Shown: positions 9,814-19,884 of the stretch, one piece after another | Position numbering within the stretch: position 1 is the first letter of the stretch | How the letters are laid out: every line of letters begins with the position of its first letter | Origin: Nostoc sp. TCL240-02 | Lineage (GTDB): Bacteria > Cyanobacteriota > Cyanobacteriia > Cyanobacteriales > Nostocaceae | NCBI RefSeq assembly: GCF_013343235.1 | Contig: NZ_CP040094.1 | Location: forward strand, 4,886,001 to 4,950,000 | Direction of reading: 5' to 3' | Length of the DNA: 64,000 nt | Position numbers and translations under genes: made by a program | The notes under the pieces: model-generated | Database searches by the model: none | Seen by the model: only the letters and a program-made list of their open reading frames with translations | What the model was told of the DNA's origin: nothing

Positions 9814-10521
9814 TTATTCAATAATTCCCCCTTGTCCCCCTTGTCCCCCTGCTCCCTGCCCCCTGCTCCCTTTCTTCTTACCCATTGCCCATTGCCCATT
9901 CCCTAATTTTTCAAACAACTTGGTTACTTTATCTAAATCCTTATCTCCAGGTGCGCGTTCTACACCACTAGATAAATCAACGCCACTAGGACTAACCTGA
10001 CTTAAAGCTTCCACAATATTATCTGCTGTTAATCCCCCAGCTAAAAACCAAGGGCAATTGGGGTTAAATTGTTCTAATATTTTCCAATCTAAGGTTTTAC
10101 CTGTACCACCAAGTTGTTCGGGATGGTAGGCATCAAGTAGTAAAGTATCTACGTATTTTGTGTAATTGGCCGTCGTGCCCAGATGCTCAAGACTACGAAT
10201 TCTAAGTGCTTTAATAATTTCGACATTTGGTAAAGCTTGACGTAATTGGTAGCAAAAATCTGGTAATTCATCCCCGTGTAACTGAACCCCCGTCAACCCA
10301 GAATCAACAACTATCTGGCTGATTTCAAGAATACTAGGGTTGGCAAAAACTCCAATTGTGTCAATATCTGCCGGTAGTTCTGCCACTGCTGCCCGAATTT
10401 GGGATGTAGTCACGTAGCGAGGGGAGTTTGGTACACAAATAAATCCTAGCGCTGTTGCACCCAGAGAAGCGATCGCTACAGACTGCTGTGGTTGAGTGAT
10501 GCCGCAAATTTTAACGCGCAT
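9814..10521 (-). CDS. trpF: Phosphoribosylanthranilate isomerase
   Basis: A 235-residue TIM-barrel enzyme of tryptophan synthesis. Motifs are KICGI at the N-terminus with catalytic Cys, [49 protein letters not shown] and [16 protein letters not shown]. The usual enzyme ends near FEKLGN, about residue 206. The last ~29 residues ([10 protein letters not shown]..., [12 protein letters not shown]) are read from intergenic heptameric repeats, so the natural stop appears to have been lost or moved. It is convergent with folE and divergent from psaK. Confidence 0.95.
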   Translation of the reverse strand: MRVKICGITQPQQSVAIASLGATALGFICVPNSPRYVTTSQIRAAVAELPADIDTIGVFANPSILEISQIVVDSGLTGVQLHGDELPDFCYQLRQALPNVEIIKALRIRSLEHLGTTANYTKYVDTLLLDAYHPEQLGGTGKTLDWKILEQFNPNCPWFLAGGLTADNIVEALSQVSPSGVDLSSGVERAPGDKDLDKVTKLFEKLGNGQWAMGKKKGSRGQGAGGQGGQGGIIE

Positions 10522-10644
10522 GAAAATATAACAAAATATTTAGAATAATCACCTCAAAAGTCTAAACTATCTAAAAAACTTTTGGGCCTTGTAATTTTAT
10601 AATCTTGAGGTCTACGTTAACTTTTCCATTTAGGAGACAAAAGC

Positions 10645-10896
10645 TTGATTTCATCAATTTTACTAGCAGCTGCATCTGTTCCCGCCACACCTGCGTGGAA
10701 TCCTACAGTAGGCATTATCATCAGCATCAGTAGCTTAGTAATGGTTTTACTAAGTACTAGAATCGAAAAACCCCTAGTTGGTCCCAAGTTCCCCATCCTA
10801 CCGATTAGTATTCCGACATTTGTTGGTGCAATGGCTTTCGGTCATATTATCGGCATTGGTATCGTTTTAGGACTGACTAACATCGGTCGTCTGTAG
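10645..10896 (+). CDS. psaK: Photosystem I subunit PsaK (subunit X)
   Basis: An 83-residue membrane subunit at the edge of photosystem I. Two transmembrane helices are visible (about 20-40 and 58-80), with the family pattern P.TP.W.P at the start and FGHIIGIGIVLGL in the second helix. The start codon is TTG with TAGGAGA seven bases upstream. An ATG start is absent in this frame. Photosynthetic membrane location is from family knowledge. Confidence 0.92.
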   Translation: MISSILLAAASVPATPAWNPTVGIIISISSLVMVLLSTRIEKPLVGPKFPILPISIPTFVGAMAFGHIIGIGIVLGLTNIGRL

Positions 10897-11358
10897 TTTT
10901 GCGATGATCACAAGTAACGCTGCGATCAATACAAAACTCGTCAAAACGATTTTAGTTCTTTCTCCAGCAAAGTAACTCATAAGCATCAGCCAGCCTCCGT
11001 GTAGTAAGCCTAACTAAGGGGGAGGCATTAACCTTCCCCTTGAGGAACGCTGCAACTACTTCATCAGAGGAGGATTTATATGGCTTTAGGGACGGGATTA
11101 ATCCCCTCTGTAAGGCGCTTATGAGATGTGATGCGTAAAACCCCCGAATTCTATTCGGGGGATATAAGGGAAAGCAAGAAAATGGAATAACCAATGCCCA
11201 ATGTCCAATGTCCAACAGTCATTAATTGTCTATTCTAGAAATAAGAGCATTTTGGAACTCGACACTACCAAATTGATGCTCAGATATATACATGTATGTA
11301 TATACGCAAGTATTGCTGTATAGGAACTACTGGCGATATCTAGTTTTAGGACAATGTA
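10897..11358. other. Spacer with a probable decayed element end and a strong hairpin
   Basis: 462 bases without a credible gene. Positions 10960-11161 look like a compact structured block: a GGGGGAGGCATTAACC...CTTCCCCTT pairing region, GGGACGGGATTAATCCCCTCTG, then a perfect hairpin (11141-11161). The layout resembles the end of an IS200/IS605-type element with its guide-RNA region, but no tnpA or tnpB remains and I cannot prove it. The open frame on the minus strand here looks spurious. Confidence 0.35.
11141..11161. repeat. Perfect 9-bp inverted repeat, 3-base loop
   Basis: CCCCCGAAT (11141-11149), TCT, ATTCGGGGG (11153-11161). No T-run follows on either strand, so it is more like an element-end or RNA hairpin than a terminator. 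Confidence 0.8.
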
Positions 11359-12555
11359 ATGCAAACAAATTGGAAAATTGGGTCTTTATTTGGAATTCCC
11401 CTGTTTTTAGACCCGTTATGGTTTGTGATTTTAGGGTTGGCAACCCTTAACTTTGGGGTAGCTTACCAGGAATGGGGGAATGCTATAGCTTGGAGTGCTG
11501 GAATAATTATGGCGCTGCTGCTATTTGGTTCGGTGTTGCTACATGAGTTGGGTCACAGCTTGGTAGCCCGATCGCAAGGTATTAAAGTTAATTCAATTAC
11601 TCTGTTTCTGTTTGGCGGGATTGCTGCGATTGAAGAAGAATCTAAAACTCCTTTCAAAGCTTTTCAAGTAGCGATCGCTGGGCCATTGGTGAGTATCATA
11701 CTATTTTTCCTGCTCAGTCTAGGAGTTATTGTAATCCCTGATACTAGTCCACTCAGTGTCATGGTTGGAGATTTGGCGAGAATTAACTTGGTGGTAGCAC
11801 TATTTAACATGATTCCTGGTTTACCTCTAGATGGAGGCCAAGTGTTAAAAGCAGCACTATGGCAAATAACAGGTAATCGTTTTCAAGCCGTACACTGGGC
11901 TGCAAGGGCTGGGCAAATTTTGGGTTATGGTGCGATCGCTTTAGGATTTGTTGTAGATTTCTTGACAAGGGAGTTAGCACTTGGTTTGTGGATTGCGCTG
12001 TTAGGTTGGTTTGCTGTCCGCAACGCTAACACCTATGACAACATGACTACGTTGCAGGAAAGCCTAATTAAAGTGGTGGCGGCTGATGCGATGACTCGTG
12101 ACTTTCGGGTTATCGATGCTGACCAGACACTGCGCTCCTTTGCCGATTTATACTTGTTGGAAACCGCTCCTTCACAAGTTTATTTTGCTGCTTCTGATGG
12201 ACGTTACCGGGGTTTGGTTTCCATTGACGATTTTCGTTTAACCCAAAGGAGTGAATGGGAAACCCAAACCTTACACAGCATTGTGCATCCCCTAACAGAA
12301 ATACCCACTGTTACTGAAGCAACAACCATAGCTGAGGTAATTAACAAGCTGGAAAATGAGCAGTTACCTCGAATTACCGTACTTTCTCCTGCTGGTGCTG
12401 TAGCTGGCGTAATTGACCGGGGAGATATTGTGCGAACATTGGCACAAAAGTTAAATTTACGGCTCACAGACGCAGAAATCAAGCGGATAAAAGAAGAAGG
12501 TAGCTATCCGCCTGGCTTGCAACTGGGAGTAATAGCGAAGTCAATTGCAAATTAA
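11359..12555 (+). CDS. Site-2 protease family zinc metalloprotease with CBS domains (M50)
   Basis: A 398-residue intramembrane protease. Residues 1-220 carry about six membrane segments, the zinc site HELGH (His62, Glu63, His66) and the third ligand region PGLPLDGGQVL. Residues about 235-370 form a CBS pair likely to bind an adenine nucleotide and regulate cleavage. This matches the SpoIVFB-like, CBS-containing subgroup common in cyanobacteria. The substrate (often an anti-sigma factor or membrane-bound regulator) cannot be told. A good terminator follows at 12652. Confidence 0.93.
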   Translation: MQTNWKIGSLFGIPLFLDPLWFVILGLATLNFGVAYQEWGNAIAWSAGIIMALLLFGSVLLHELGHSLVARSQGIKVNSITLFLFGGIAAIEEESKTPFKAFQVAIAGPLVSIILFFLLSLGVIVIPDTSPLSVMVGDLARINLVVALFNMIPGLPLDGGQVLKAALWQITGNRFQAVHWAARAGQILGYGAIALGFVVDFLTRELALGLWIALLGWFAVRNANTYDNMTTLQESLIKVVAADAMTRDFRVIDADQTLRSFADLYLLETAPSQVYFAASDGRYRGLVSIDDFRLTQRSEWETQTLHSIVHPLTEIPTVTEATTIAEVINKLENEQLPRITVLSPAGAVAGVIDRGDIVRTLAQKLNLRLTDAEIKRIKEEGSYPPGLQLGVIAKSIAN

Positions 12556-12859
12556 ACGTCATATCCTTGTCATAGTTTTGCAATAGCTTTGTCAAAAGCT
12601 TGTGTGATATTGAATATGGTATTTGGTTACAAAATGCTTTTTTTGGGTAAGAGGTAGGATTTCCTACCTTTTTTATTTTTTAAACCTGAGTTTGACATCG
12701 TAAAATCAGAAAACAAGTTTCAAGAAAGAGCGATCGCGCTCATGACTGATTGCGGCAATCTTGGTTAGTCTCGATAAGAGTGGGAAAGCGAACATTCTCG
12801 GCTTTTTCACACGTTTCAGGTTGCTTGTCACCTTTAAAATGCGATCGCCTATTAAATTG
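12556..12859. other. Convergent spacer between protease and RTX genes
   Basis: 304 bases. It holds the terminator at 12652-12674 and several GCGATCGC octamers. No gene was seen. Confidence 0.5.
12652..12674 (+). terminator. Rho-independent terminator of the site-2 protease gene
   Basis: AGGTAGG (12652-12658) pairs with CCTACCT (12663-12669) and is followed by a run of T. It lies about 100 bases after the stop codon. Confidence 0.75.
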
Positions 12860-15800
12860 TTATCCTAGATTTGCGAAATCCCACAAACCAAGGGTATTGG
12901 CTTGTACTCCGATTAGTGTGGCTAAGAGTTCGCCATCCTGTTTACTGATTAGAGTATCGTTGGTGTTGGTGCCAATGCCTTGAGTAATTGCGATCTGTTC
13001 AAAAGTCAGACCATTCAATAATCCTAGATAATCGCTACCAACTGTAAAGTTGAAAATAGTGTCACTTCCAGACTCGCTCGCCAGCACAAACATATCACGA
13101 CCGCTACCGCCGTATAATGTATCTTCACCTGTTCCACCATTCAGGATGTTGTCACCGCCACCTGTAAGATAATCGTTGCCACCCCTGTTGTTGATCGGCT
13201 CCTTCTCGGCATTGCCAAAGAGATAATTATCTCCGTCCTGCACTTGCGGGATATCGGCATAAAGCACATCGTTACCAGCACCACCTTCTAGTGAGTTGTT
13301 ACCAGCGCCACCGTAGAGCCGATCGTCACCGTCATTACCAAAGAGATAATCATCTCCGTTCTCTCCTTTCAGGATATCGGCATTGTCGCCACCCTGAAGA
13401 TTGTCATTACCACTGCCTCCATAAAGAGTATCAGTACCTTCTTGTCCAAATAGTTGGTCGTCACCGTCGCCGCCTACGATCTGGTCATCACCCAATCCAG
13501 CTTCTAGGTAGTCATTATCAGCACCACCATCTAGGATGTCGTTGCCTGCGCCGCCGTAGAGTTGGTCGTTACCCGATCCGGCTAAGAGTTGGTCATTGCC
13601 TAACCCACCTTCTAAGTAGTCATCACCAGCACCCGCATTCAAAATGTCGTTCCCTTCTTGACCAGAGAGTAGATCGTTGCCATCGCCTCCCAAAAGATTG
13701 TCATCACCAACTCCACCATATAAATTGTCATTATCAGCGCCGCCATTGAGGGTGTCGCTACCGTCTTGACCGTAAAGGGAATCATTACCTATGCCCCCGG
13801 TCAGTTGGTCATTGCCCAATCCACCTTCAAGGTAATCATTACCAGCATTGCCATCAAGGATGTCATTGCCGTCTCGACCATATAGTTGGTCGTTGCCGTC
13901 TCGACCATATAGTTGGTCGTCACCAGCGCCACCATCTAAGTAGTCATTGCCAGTCTGCCCTAGCAGCTTATCAGCATCATTGCCCCCATAAAGGAAATCA
14001 TCGCCGATGCCACCATCAAGGTAGTCACGCCCTTGCTGACCGAAGAGTTGGTCATCACCCGTACCCCCTTCAAGGCGGTCATCGTCATTGCCGCCATCAA
14101 GGTAGTCCTGACCTACTTGACCGTAAAGGCGATCGCTACCATCTCTACCATAGAGATAGTCATCTTCAGTACCACCATCCAGGAAGTCAGCGCCAGCACC
14201 ACCATCTAGGATGTCGTAGCCTTGCTGACCGTAGAGGCGATCGTTACCTTCATTACCATTGAGTTCGTCATTGTCTAACCCGCCATCAAGGTAGTCATCG
14301 CCAGTATTACCGTTCAGTAAATCATCACCTTGTTGACCATAAAGGCGATCGCTACCTTCGTTGCCATTGAGTATGTCGTCGCCCGATCCACCATCGAGGT
14401 AGTCATCACCCGTTTGCCCTAAAAGGGTATCCGTCCCATTACCTCCGTAGAGAGCGTCATTTCCGGCTCCACCTTCGAGGTTGTCATCACCAGCTTGACC
14501 GTAAAGTTGATCGTTACCGTCATCGCCATAAAGTAGGTCATTATTATCACCTCCATCTATGAGGTCATTGCCTAATCCACCATATAAGCTGTCTTCACCG
14601 ACTTGACCGTAGAGGCGATCGTTACCGTCGTCACCATTGAGTTGGTCATTACCGTCACCCCCATTTAGCAGGTCATTACCCAACCCGCCATTTAGGGTAT
14701 CTTTATCAGCTTGACCGTAAAGTTGATCGTCCCCGTCTCCTCCAGTGAGGTAGTCCTCGCCGATGCCACCATCGAGGAGGTCATCGCCTGTGCCACCTTC
14801 AAAATAGTCATTGCCTTCCTGACCATAAAGTTGGTCATTACCTTCCTGACCATAAAGGTTGTCATCGCCTGTGCCGCCTTCGAGATAGTCATTGCCAGCA
14901 TCGCCATTTAAGGTGTCTCTGCCGTCTTGACCGTAGAGTTGATCGTTGCCGTCTCCTCCATTCAGGTTGTCATTGCCAGCTTCACCTTTGAGCAGGTCTT
15001 CATCGGCTCGACCATATAGGTTGTCGTTACCGTCTCCACCGTAAAGGCGATCGCTTCCTGTGCCACCATCGAGCCAATCGTCGCCTGCTTCACCATAAAT
15101 TAGGTCATTTCCACCCAACCCACTGAGGATATTCTTGCCAGCGTCGCCGAAGAGTAAATCCTCAAATTCTGAACCTTCTAGATTTTCAATGGCTTGGAGG
15201 CGATCGCCTTTGGCATCTCCAGCCCAGCCTGTATCTGTTGTGAGACTAACAGATACAGGTGTTGCTGAGGTGAAATAAGAAGCCGTATCATTGCCTTCTC
15301 CACCATTGAGATTATCGGCATCCGTACCCCCAACTAAGAAATCGTCACCGTTTTCGCCAGAGAGAGTGTCTTTACCACCTTCGCCAAAAATGATGTCGTT
15401 GCCATTTCTGGCGTTAACAACGTCATCGCCATTTCCAGCGTGAATGATATTCGCTTGGGCATCGCCGATGATTTCATCATTGAAGGCAGAGCCAATGACG
15501 TTTTCAACATTAAAGATTTGGTCAGTGCCGCCAAAGCCGTCCTTAGCGTAGTTTTGCTCTAAGTTGACTTTAACTGAAATAGGATCGCGGCGGTAGCTGA
15601 CAGTATCAATGCGATCGCCACCATCAAGGGAGTCATTGCCAGCATTGCCAACTAACAGGTCATTCCCGACTAAGCCTAAGATGCGGTTATTTAAGTTGTT
15701 ACCAATTAGAACATCATCAAATCCAGAGCCGATAATATTTTCTAGATTTCGTAGAGTATCTATAGTGCCAAACCCATCTAAAGCTTTGCCTGCTGCGATC

Positions 15801-18613
15801 GTAAAGTTTGGCTCTGTGTCGGTAGGGATGAGGCTGGCAGAAACTATAGTTGTATGGAAAGTTCCACCGGGATTTTGGTAGTTCTGTGCTTCATTAATAT
15901 TTACAACTACACCACTGAGTGAGTTCTCATAGCTGACGGTATCGATTTCAGTATCACCGTCAATTAGATCATTGCCTGCTTCACCCAGTAGCAGGTCATT
16001 GCCAGCATCCCCAGACAGCTTATCATTGTCAGCACCGCCGTATAGAGTGTCAGCATCAGCCCCACCGTATAGACTATCAGTACCAACACCTCCCGCTAGC
16101 TCATCATCGCCAGCATCACCTTTGAGGAGGTCATTGCCGTCTTCGCCGAAGAGTTTGTCATTTCCCGCACCGCCATAAAGACGGTCATTGTCTATACCTC
16201 CGTAGAGGCGATCGCTGTCGTCACCACCTTCTAGCTCATCATTGCCAGCGTCACCTTTGAGAATGTCATTCCCGCCTTCACCGAAGAGTTTGTCATTCTC
16301 TGCACCCCCATTGAGAGTGTCGTTGTCTATACCCCCGTAAAGAGTGTCAGTATCATCACCACCTTCTAGCTCATCATTGCCAGCGTCACCTTTGAGAATG
16401 TCATTCCCGCCTTCACCGAAGAGTTTGTCATTCCCCTCACCGCCATTGAGAGTGTCATTGTCTATACCCCCGTATAGAGTATCAGTGTCATCACCACCTG
16501 TTAGTTCGTCATCGCCAGCATCACCTTTGAGGATGTCATTCCCGCCTTCACCGAAGAGTTTGTCATTCCCTGTACCGCCTTCGAGAGTGTCAGTACCAGC
16601 ACCACCGTATATAACGTCATTACCGCCTTCGCCGTAGAGAAAATCTCTACCTCCATTTCCAGTAACATAATCGTTTCCAGCCCCTGCCCGAATCTCATCG
16701 CCTACGTCAGTACCTTCTAACACATCTGCTCCTATGCCGGTTTGAAGCGAAATGCTGCCGTCAGGTCGGTAAGTAATCCCACTACTTGGTCTAGTAGGAA
16801 ATTTAGGCTTCTCAGGGAATGGTGGACGGGCTGGAGCTTGGTTGGAGTCACCTCCATCAGTTAACCCAAAAATTTCTTCAAACGCTCCTCCAATCTGTTC
16901 AAACGGTTTTCCTGCATCGTCTACAAACTTACCTGCTTTGTTAAGACGAAAGAATTTACCAGCAGAATCACTGAAGGATTCCAGTTTTTCACCGATCCAC
17001 TCGGCTGTCTCCTTTCCTTTTTTATAGGTTGTTTTGGCACCATCCCAAACTTGTTCTGCACCATCTTCTGCTATTTGAGTTAGCTTTCCTCCCTCCTTAA
17101 TTAGCCGCTTTCCTCCTCCAATAAATTCTTCGGCTCCACCTTCCAACTTGTTCCAAACTTGTTCTGCACCATCTCCTGCTATTTGAGTTAGCTTTTCTCC
17201 CTGCTTAATTAGCCGCTTTCCTCCTCCAATAAATTCTTCAACGCCATTTTCCCCTATTTTCCATATCTTATCAGCAACTTTTTTGCCATTTTTGATTTCT
17301 GATTCAATCAAATCTCCAGCCGCATTAGCTGTTTTTCTGATCCCGTCACCAGCTGCATTTACTGCATCTACTACTAGCTCTGTAGGCTTATCTACCAATA
17401 CATCTTTTACAAACCTTGCGACCGCTTTTCCGCCTTTTAAATCCTTGATTTGCTCGACATAGCCAAGCACCTTATTAACTTTGTTCTGTATTGCTGCTGG
17501 AGGAAATCCTTCTAAGTCAAATTCTACTTTTGGGGATGAAACACCAGCAATAGAAGAACCCAAAATAACAATGTCAGCGCCAAGCCTTATATTAAGAGTT
17601 GGTTCTGGCTTTTTAAAAATATTACTGAATCCTAATTTCTCAATCTCACTCAATCGCACAATACCAGGAGATTTTGGCGATGGATCGTTGATAGTAAATC
17701 CAAGTGTTAGTCCAGTTTCTAAAGTTGTACTCAAGTTGGCAACGTTAGGAATACCAGCAAATGCACCAACTCCAACTGCTCCAGACAATTCAACTTCATT
17801 GCCTGGGTAATCTTTGACAAAAAAACCATCTTCAAAACTATGACCTGATTGAATTCCATAGGTATCAAAGCCAAAGCCTAGTTGGATTTCGGCTCCAAAC
17901 TTACCCGTCAGAACACCACCTACTATTCCTACGATCGGAAAATCTACGGCAAGGGCATCATCAAATGCTAGCTTAAACTTAGGTGCGTCATAAGAAAAGA
18001 GAGTTTTATTTTCGTTTAGTAAAATACCAAAAGCTGTATCTGCTGGATCTTTAATTAGTGGAATATTAAATGTCGAAGGCAAATCTAGCGCAGGGAGTGA
18101 AATATTAGGGAGCAAGTTTTTTGTGATCTTACCTGCGGCATCAATTGTTAATTCACCAAGCTCTATTTTCTCACCACCGCTAGGAATCTTTTTAAGGAAA
18201 TTGTCAAAAGAAAAAATTTCGTCTATCCGTTTAACATCAATTTCATTACCTTTTGCTTTAGCAGCAAATCCAATAACATCTAATAAACTAATTGAGTTAG
18301 AGTTATAATCTTGATCGAGGTTAATGCCATTAAAAACGTTTTGATAGAAAATGTTTTTATAATCCGAGATTAAAGGAATTTCTGTTTCCAATAATTCAAA
18401 CACAGGATTCAGTGGTTTCAATGTGTTCTGAATAAACCCAAGATTGTCTTTTAGGAAACTACCACTGTAGAAAGAACCGGAATCAAAACTAACAGAAAAT
18501 TTGACTGATCCTGATGCATCAGTCGTTTGTGTCGCACTAATCCCTAGCTTTTGACCGAATTTATTAAGCCTTTCATTGATTGCTGCAACTTCAGTCAATT
18601 GATTGTTTGCCAT
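12860..18613 (-). CDS. Giant RTX (haemolysin-type calcium-binding repeat) protein
   Basis: A 1917-residue acidic protein. Residues 1 to ~620 are non-repetitive with beta-rich and helical parts, including a tandem 36-residue duplication (EEFIGGGKRLIK...GAEQVW, about residues 455-530). From about 625 to 1830 there are dozens of GGxGxDxLx nonapeptides that would form calcium-filled beta-rolls, broken by a few TVSY...VVVNI spacer domains. The last ~70 residues (DTIFNFTVGSDYLGL..., ending WDFANLG) are the usual cyanobacterial RTX ending that acts as a type I secretion signal. There is no N-terminal signal peptide, in keeping with type I export. Role inferred as surface or extracellular protein. 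No HlyB/HlyD genes are adjacent. Confidence 0.92.
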   Translation of the reverse strand: MANNQLTEVAAINERLNKFGQKLGISATQTTDASGSVKFSVSFDSGSFYSGSFLKDNLGFIQNTLKPLNPVFELLETEIPLISDYKNIFYQNVFNGINLDQDYNSNSISLLDVIGFAAKAKGNEIDVKRIDEIFSFDNFLKKIPSGGEKIELGELTIDAAGKITKNLLPNISLPALDLPSTFNIPLIKDPADTAFGILLNENKTLFSYDAPKFKLAFDDALAVDFPIVGIVGGVLTGKFGAEIQLGFGFDTYGIQSGHSFEDGFFVKDYPGNEVELSGAVGVGAFAGIPNVANLSTTLETGLTLGFTINDPSPKSPGIVRLSEIEKLGFSNIFKKPEPTLNIRLGADIVILGSSIAGVSSPKVEFDLEGFPPAAIQNKVNKVLGYVEQIKDLKGGKAVARFVKDVLVDKPTELVVDAVNAAGDGIRKTANAAGDLIESEIKNGKKVADKIWKIGENGVEEFIGGGKRLIKQGEKLTQIAGDGAEQVWNKLEGGAEEFIGGGKRLIKEGGKLTQIAEDGAEQVWDGAKTTYKKGKETAEWIGEKLESFSDSAGKFFRLNKAGKFVDDAGKPFEQIGGAFEEIFGLTDGGDSNQAPARPPFPEKPKFPTRPSSGITYRPDGSISLQTGIGADVLEGTDVGDEIRAGAGNDYVTGNGGRDFLYGEGGNDVIYGGAGTDTLEGGTGNDKLFGEGGNDILKGDAGDDELTGGDDTDTLYGGIDNDTLNGGEGNDKLFGEGGNDILKGDAGNDELEGGDDTDTLYGGIDNDTLNGGAENDKLFGEGGNDILKGDAGNDELEGGDDSDRLYGGIDNDRLYGGAGNDKLFGEDGNDLLKGDAGDDELAGGVGTDSLYGGADADTLYGGADNDKLSGDAGNDLLLGEAGNDLIDGDTEIDTVSYENSLSGVVVNINEAQNYQNPGGTFHTTIVSASLIPTDTEPNFTIAAGKALDGFGTIDTLRNLENIIGSGFDDVLIGNNLNNRILGLVGNDLLVGNAGNDSLDGGDRIDTVSYRRDPISVKVNLEQNYAKDGFGGTDQIFNVENVIGSAFNDEIIGDAQANIIHAGNGDDVVNARNGNDIIFGEGGKDTLSGENGDDFLVGGTDADNLNGGEGNDTASYFTSATPVSVSLTTDTGWAGDAKGDRLQAIENLEGSEFEDLLFGDAGKNILSGLGGNDLIYGEAGDDWLDGGTGSDRLYGGDGNDNLYGRADEDLLKGEAGNDNLNGGDGNDQLYGQDGRDTLNGDAGNDYLEGGTGDDNLYGQEGNDQLYGQEGNDYFEGGTGDDLLDGGIGEDYLTGGDGDDQLYGQADKDTLNGGLGNDLLNGGDGNDQLNGDDGNDRLYGQVGEDSLYGGLGNDLIDGGDNNDLLYGDDGNDQLYGQAGDDNLEGGAGNDALYGGNGTDTLLGQTGDDYLDGGSGDDILNGNEGSDRLYGQQGDDLLNGNTGDDYLDGGLDNDELNGNEGNDRLYGQQGYDILDGGAGADFLDGGTEDDYLYGRDGSDRLYGQVGQDYLDGGNDDDRLEGGTGDDQLFGQQGRDYLDGGIGDDFLYGGNDADKLLGQTGNDYLDGGAGDDQLYGRDGNDQLYGRDGNDILDGNAGNDYLEGGLGNDQLTGGIGNDSLYGQDGSDTLNGGADNDNLYGGVGDDNLLGGDGNDLLSGQEGNDILNAGAGDDYLEGGLGNDQLLAGSGNDQLYGGAGNDILDGGADNDYLEAGLGDDQIVGGDGDDQLFGQEGTDTLYGGSGNDNLQGGDNADILKGENGDDYLFGNDGDDRLYGGAGNNSLEGGAGNDVLYADIPQVQDGDNYLFGNAEKEPINNRGGNDYLTGGGDNILNGGTGEDTLYGGSGRDMFVLASESGSDTIFNFTVGSDYLGLLNGLTFEQIAITQGIGTNTNDTLISKQDGELLATLIGVQANTLGLWDFANLG
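16119..16590. repeat. 135-bp higher-order tandem repeat inside the RTX gene
   Basis: The segment beginning CCTTTGA recurs at 16254, 16389 and 16524, exactly 135 bases apart, and a more diverged copy precedes them. Each unit encodes five nonapeptides (45 residues: GGNDILKGDAG..., ending NDKLFGE). This is recent unit-level amplification on top of the basic 27-base repeat. Confidence 0.85.
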
Positions 18614-19338
18614 CTTTGCTTTTATTCCTAATTATCTTATCTGGATGAGTTTTACATTTAAAGTGTGTCTACAAGAAAGGGCTAATAATATATCGCCTGC
18701 TGCTTCCTCGTAACATTTCTCCAAGCTATACAACCGCGATCGCACCCCTCCCAAACCCCGATAAATTAAGTGCGATCGCATCGCATCCCATCCCAATTCC
18801 AAACCATTAGTCAGAAGAAACCAGCAAACGAATAAACATCGTCGCTCACAACTGCTATGGCTCAACTAGATGGAAAATTTATCGCACTCAACACCTTCCG
18901 GTGTTTGGGTAAACACTTACCTGTGTTTAATCATTGGGTAAATTCTTGTACTACAACTGAATCACATCAATACTCTACAGCCTTGTATCAACTTTGACGG
19001 TTGGAAAAGGTCGGGTCTTTTTGGTAGATTTACGTAAACTTTTGCGAAAAAATCAAGTTTATCGTGGGAATATTGTAGTTAACCTGTATTACTACCGAAT
19101 AAATGACGGTTGAAGAAGCGATCGCACTCGTTGAGCGATTATTGGAACGGGGATGATTGCTTTCTAAATCTGTGCGATCGCACCCAATTAACAAAATGCG
19201 ATATCTCACGGTAAACTACGCAATACCAAAAATCAGCGTATGTTGGCAAGTGCGATCGCATGAAATTATCGTGTTATGGGAAAACATTATGTTGGGTTTC
19301 GCTTTAATCAACCCAATCTACTCGCTAGTAACCAAACA
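18614..19338. other. Spacer containing a relic of the STAND/WD40 gene start
   Basis: 725 bases. The RTX-proximal part (to ~18900) carries several GCGATCGC octamers and nothing else I can support. From 18926 it is a decayed copy of the region upstream of the 20561 gene (separate entry). After 19156 I see no gene. Confidence 0.6.
18926..19156 (+). pseudogene. Truncated duplicate of the STAND/WD40 gene: promoter plus first 17 codons
   Basis: This stretch aligns nearly continuously with 20371-20614, the leader and start of the WD40 gene. Shared blocks include TACTACAACTGAATCACATC, ACAGCCTTGTAT and TAGATTTACGTAAACTTTT. The reading frame from ATG at 19103 gives MTVEEAIALVERLLERG and then TGA at 19154, against MTVEEAIALVEELLERG in the intact gene. 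The rest of the gene is absent. It marks an ancient tandem copy that was deleted, or a copied 5' end. Confidence 0.85.
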
Positions 19339-19884
19339 CTACCAGTTAAAAGGCGACCATTTAGAACCGCCCCCATTGTTAACACCGTGGTAGACACATT
19401 TCACACTAGTTTCCACATTTATATGGCCTTCTGAAGGATTACCATAGTAGCCTTTCACAGTCCAATTTTGAGTTAAATTACGCCCTTCAGAGCCTTTATC
19501 AATTGATAAAGATTGAGTGACGTAAGCGCTACCGTTCGTATATTTGACGGTAACAGAACCTTCTGTATGGTACTGATTTGGGCAACTGGGCACTCCGACG
19601 GGCATTGAGATTCGGATACCTTCACTTTGCCAGGATTTACCACCACCAGCAAAATCTGCACAAGCATTATCCTGACCACCACAGCTACTTGCTGGTCGCG
19701 GTGTAAAGCCTCGAATATTTCCCTGTTCTACAGTGATGTCTCCAACCCAAACATCGCCTATATGTTTATTGAAACCAAAAGTTCCAGTTTCATTTGCTAG
19801 CGCTTGTGAAGACAGCAACAACACTCCAAAAGGTAATAATCTAACTGCTGTCAAACTCTTCCAGGACGACCAACAAAGTCTCAT
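19339..19884 (-). CDS. Small secreted protein of unknown function
   Basis: 181 residues. A signal peptide is clear: a charged start, a hydrophobic core (VRLLPFGVLLLSS) and an ALA cleavage site near residue 30. The mature part is beta-rich, Gly/Ser/Asn-rich and has four cysteines, suggesting disulphides in the periplasm or outside the cell. I do not recognise a family. It faces away from the STAND gene, and 103 bases separate it from a second small secreted protein of the same orientation, so the two may be co-transcribed. Both sit between the decayed and intact copies of the STAND/WD40 gene start. Confidence 0.7.
   Translation of the reverse strand: MRLCWSSWKSLTAVRLLPFGVLLLSSQALANETGTFGFNKHIGDVWVGDITVEQGNIRGFTPRPASSCGGQDNACADFAGGGKSWQSEGIRISMPVGVPSCPNQYHTEGSVTVKYTNGSAYVTQSLSIDKGSEGRNLTQNWTVKGYYGNPSEGHINVETSVKCVYHGVNNGGGSKWSPFNW

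Noticed and set aside
10952..11215. Minus-strand open frame after psaK
   Set aside because: It runs through a structured, repeat-like block with no ribosome site; better explained as an element end.
13291..13749. Long + strand frame opposite the RTX gene
   Set aside because: It is the mirror of the repetitive RTX coding frame, with His/Arg-rich nonsense composition and no ribosome site.
12860..16700. Dense regular repeats that could be taken for a CRISPR-like array
   Set aside because: Unit length (27 and 135 bases) and open frame show they are RTX nonapeptide codons; there are no spacers or cas genes.
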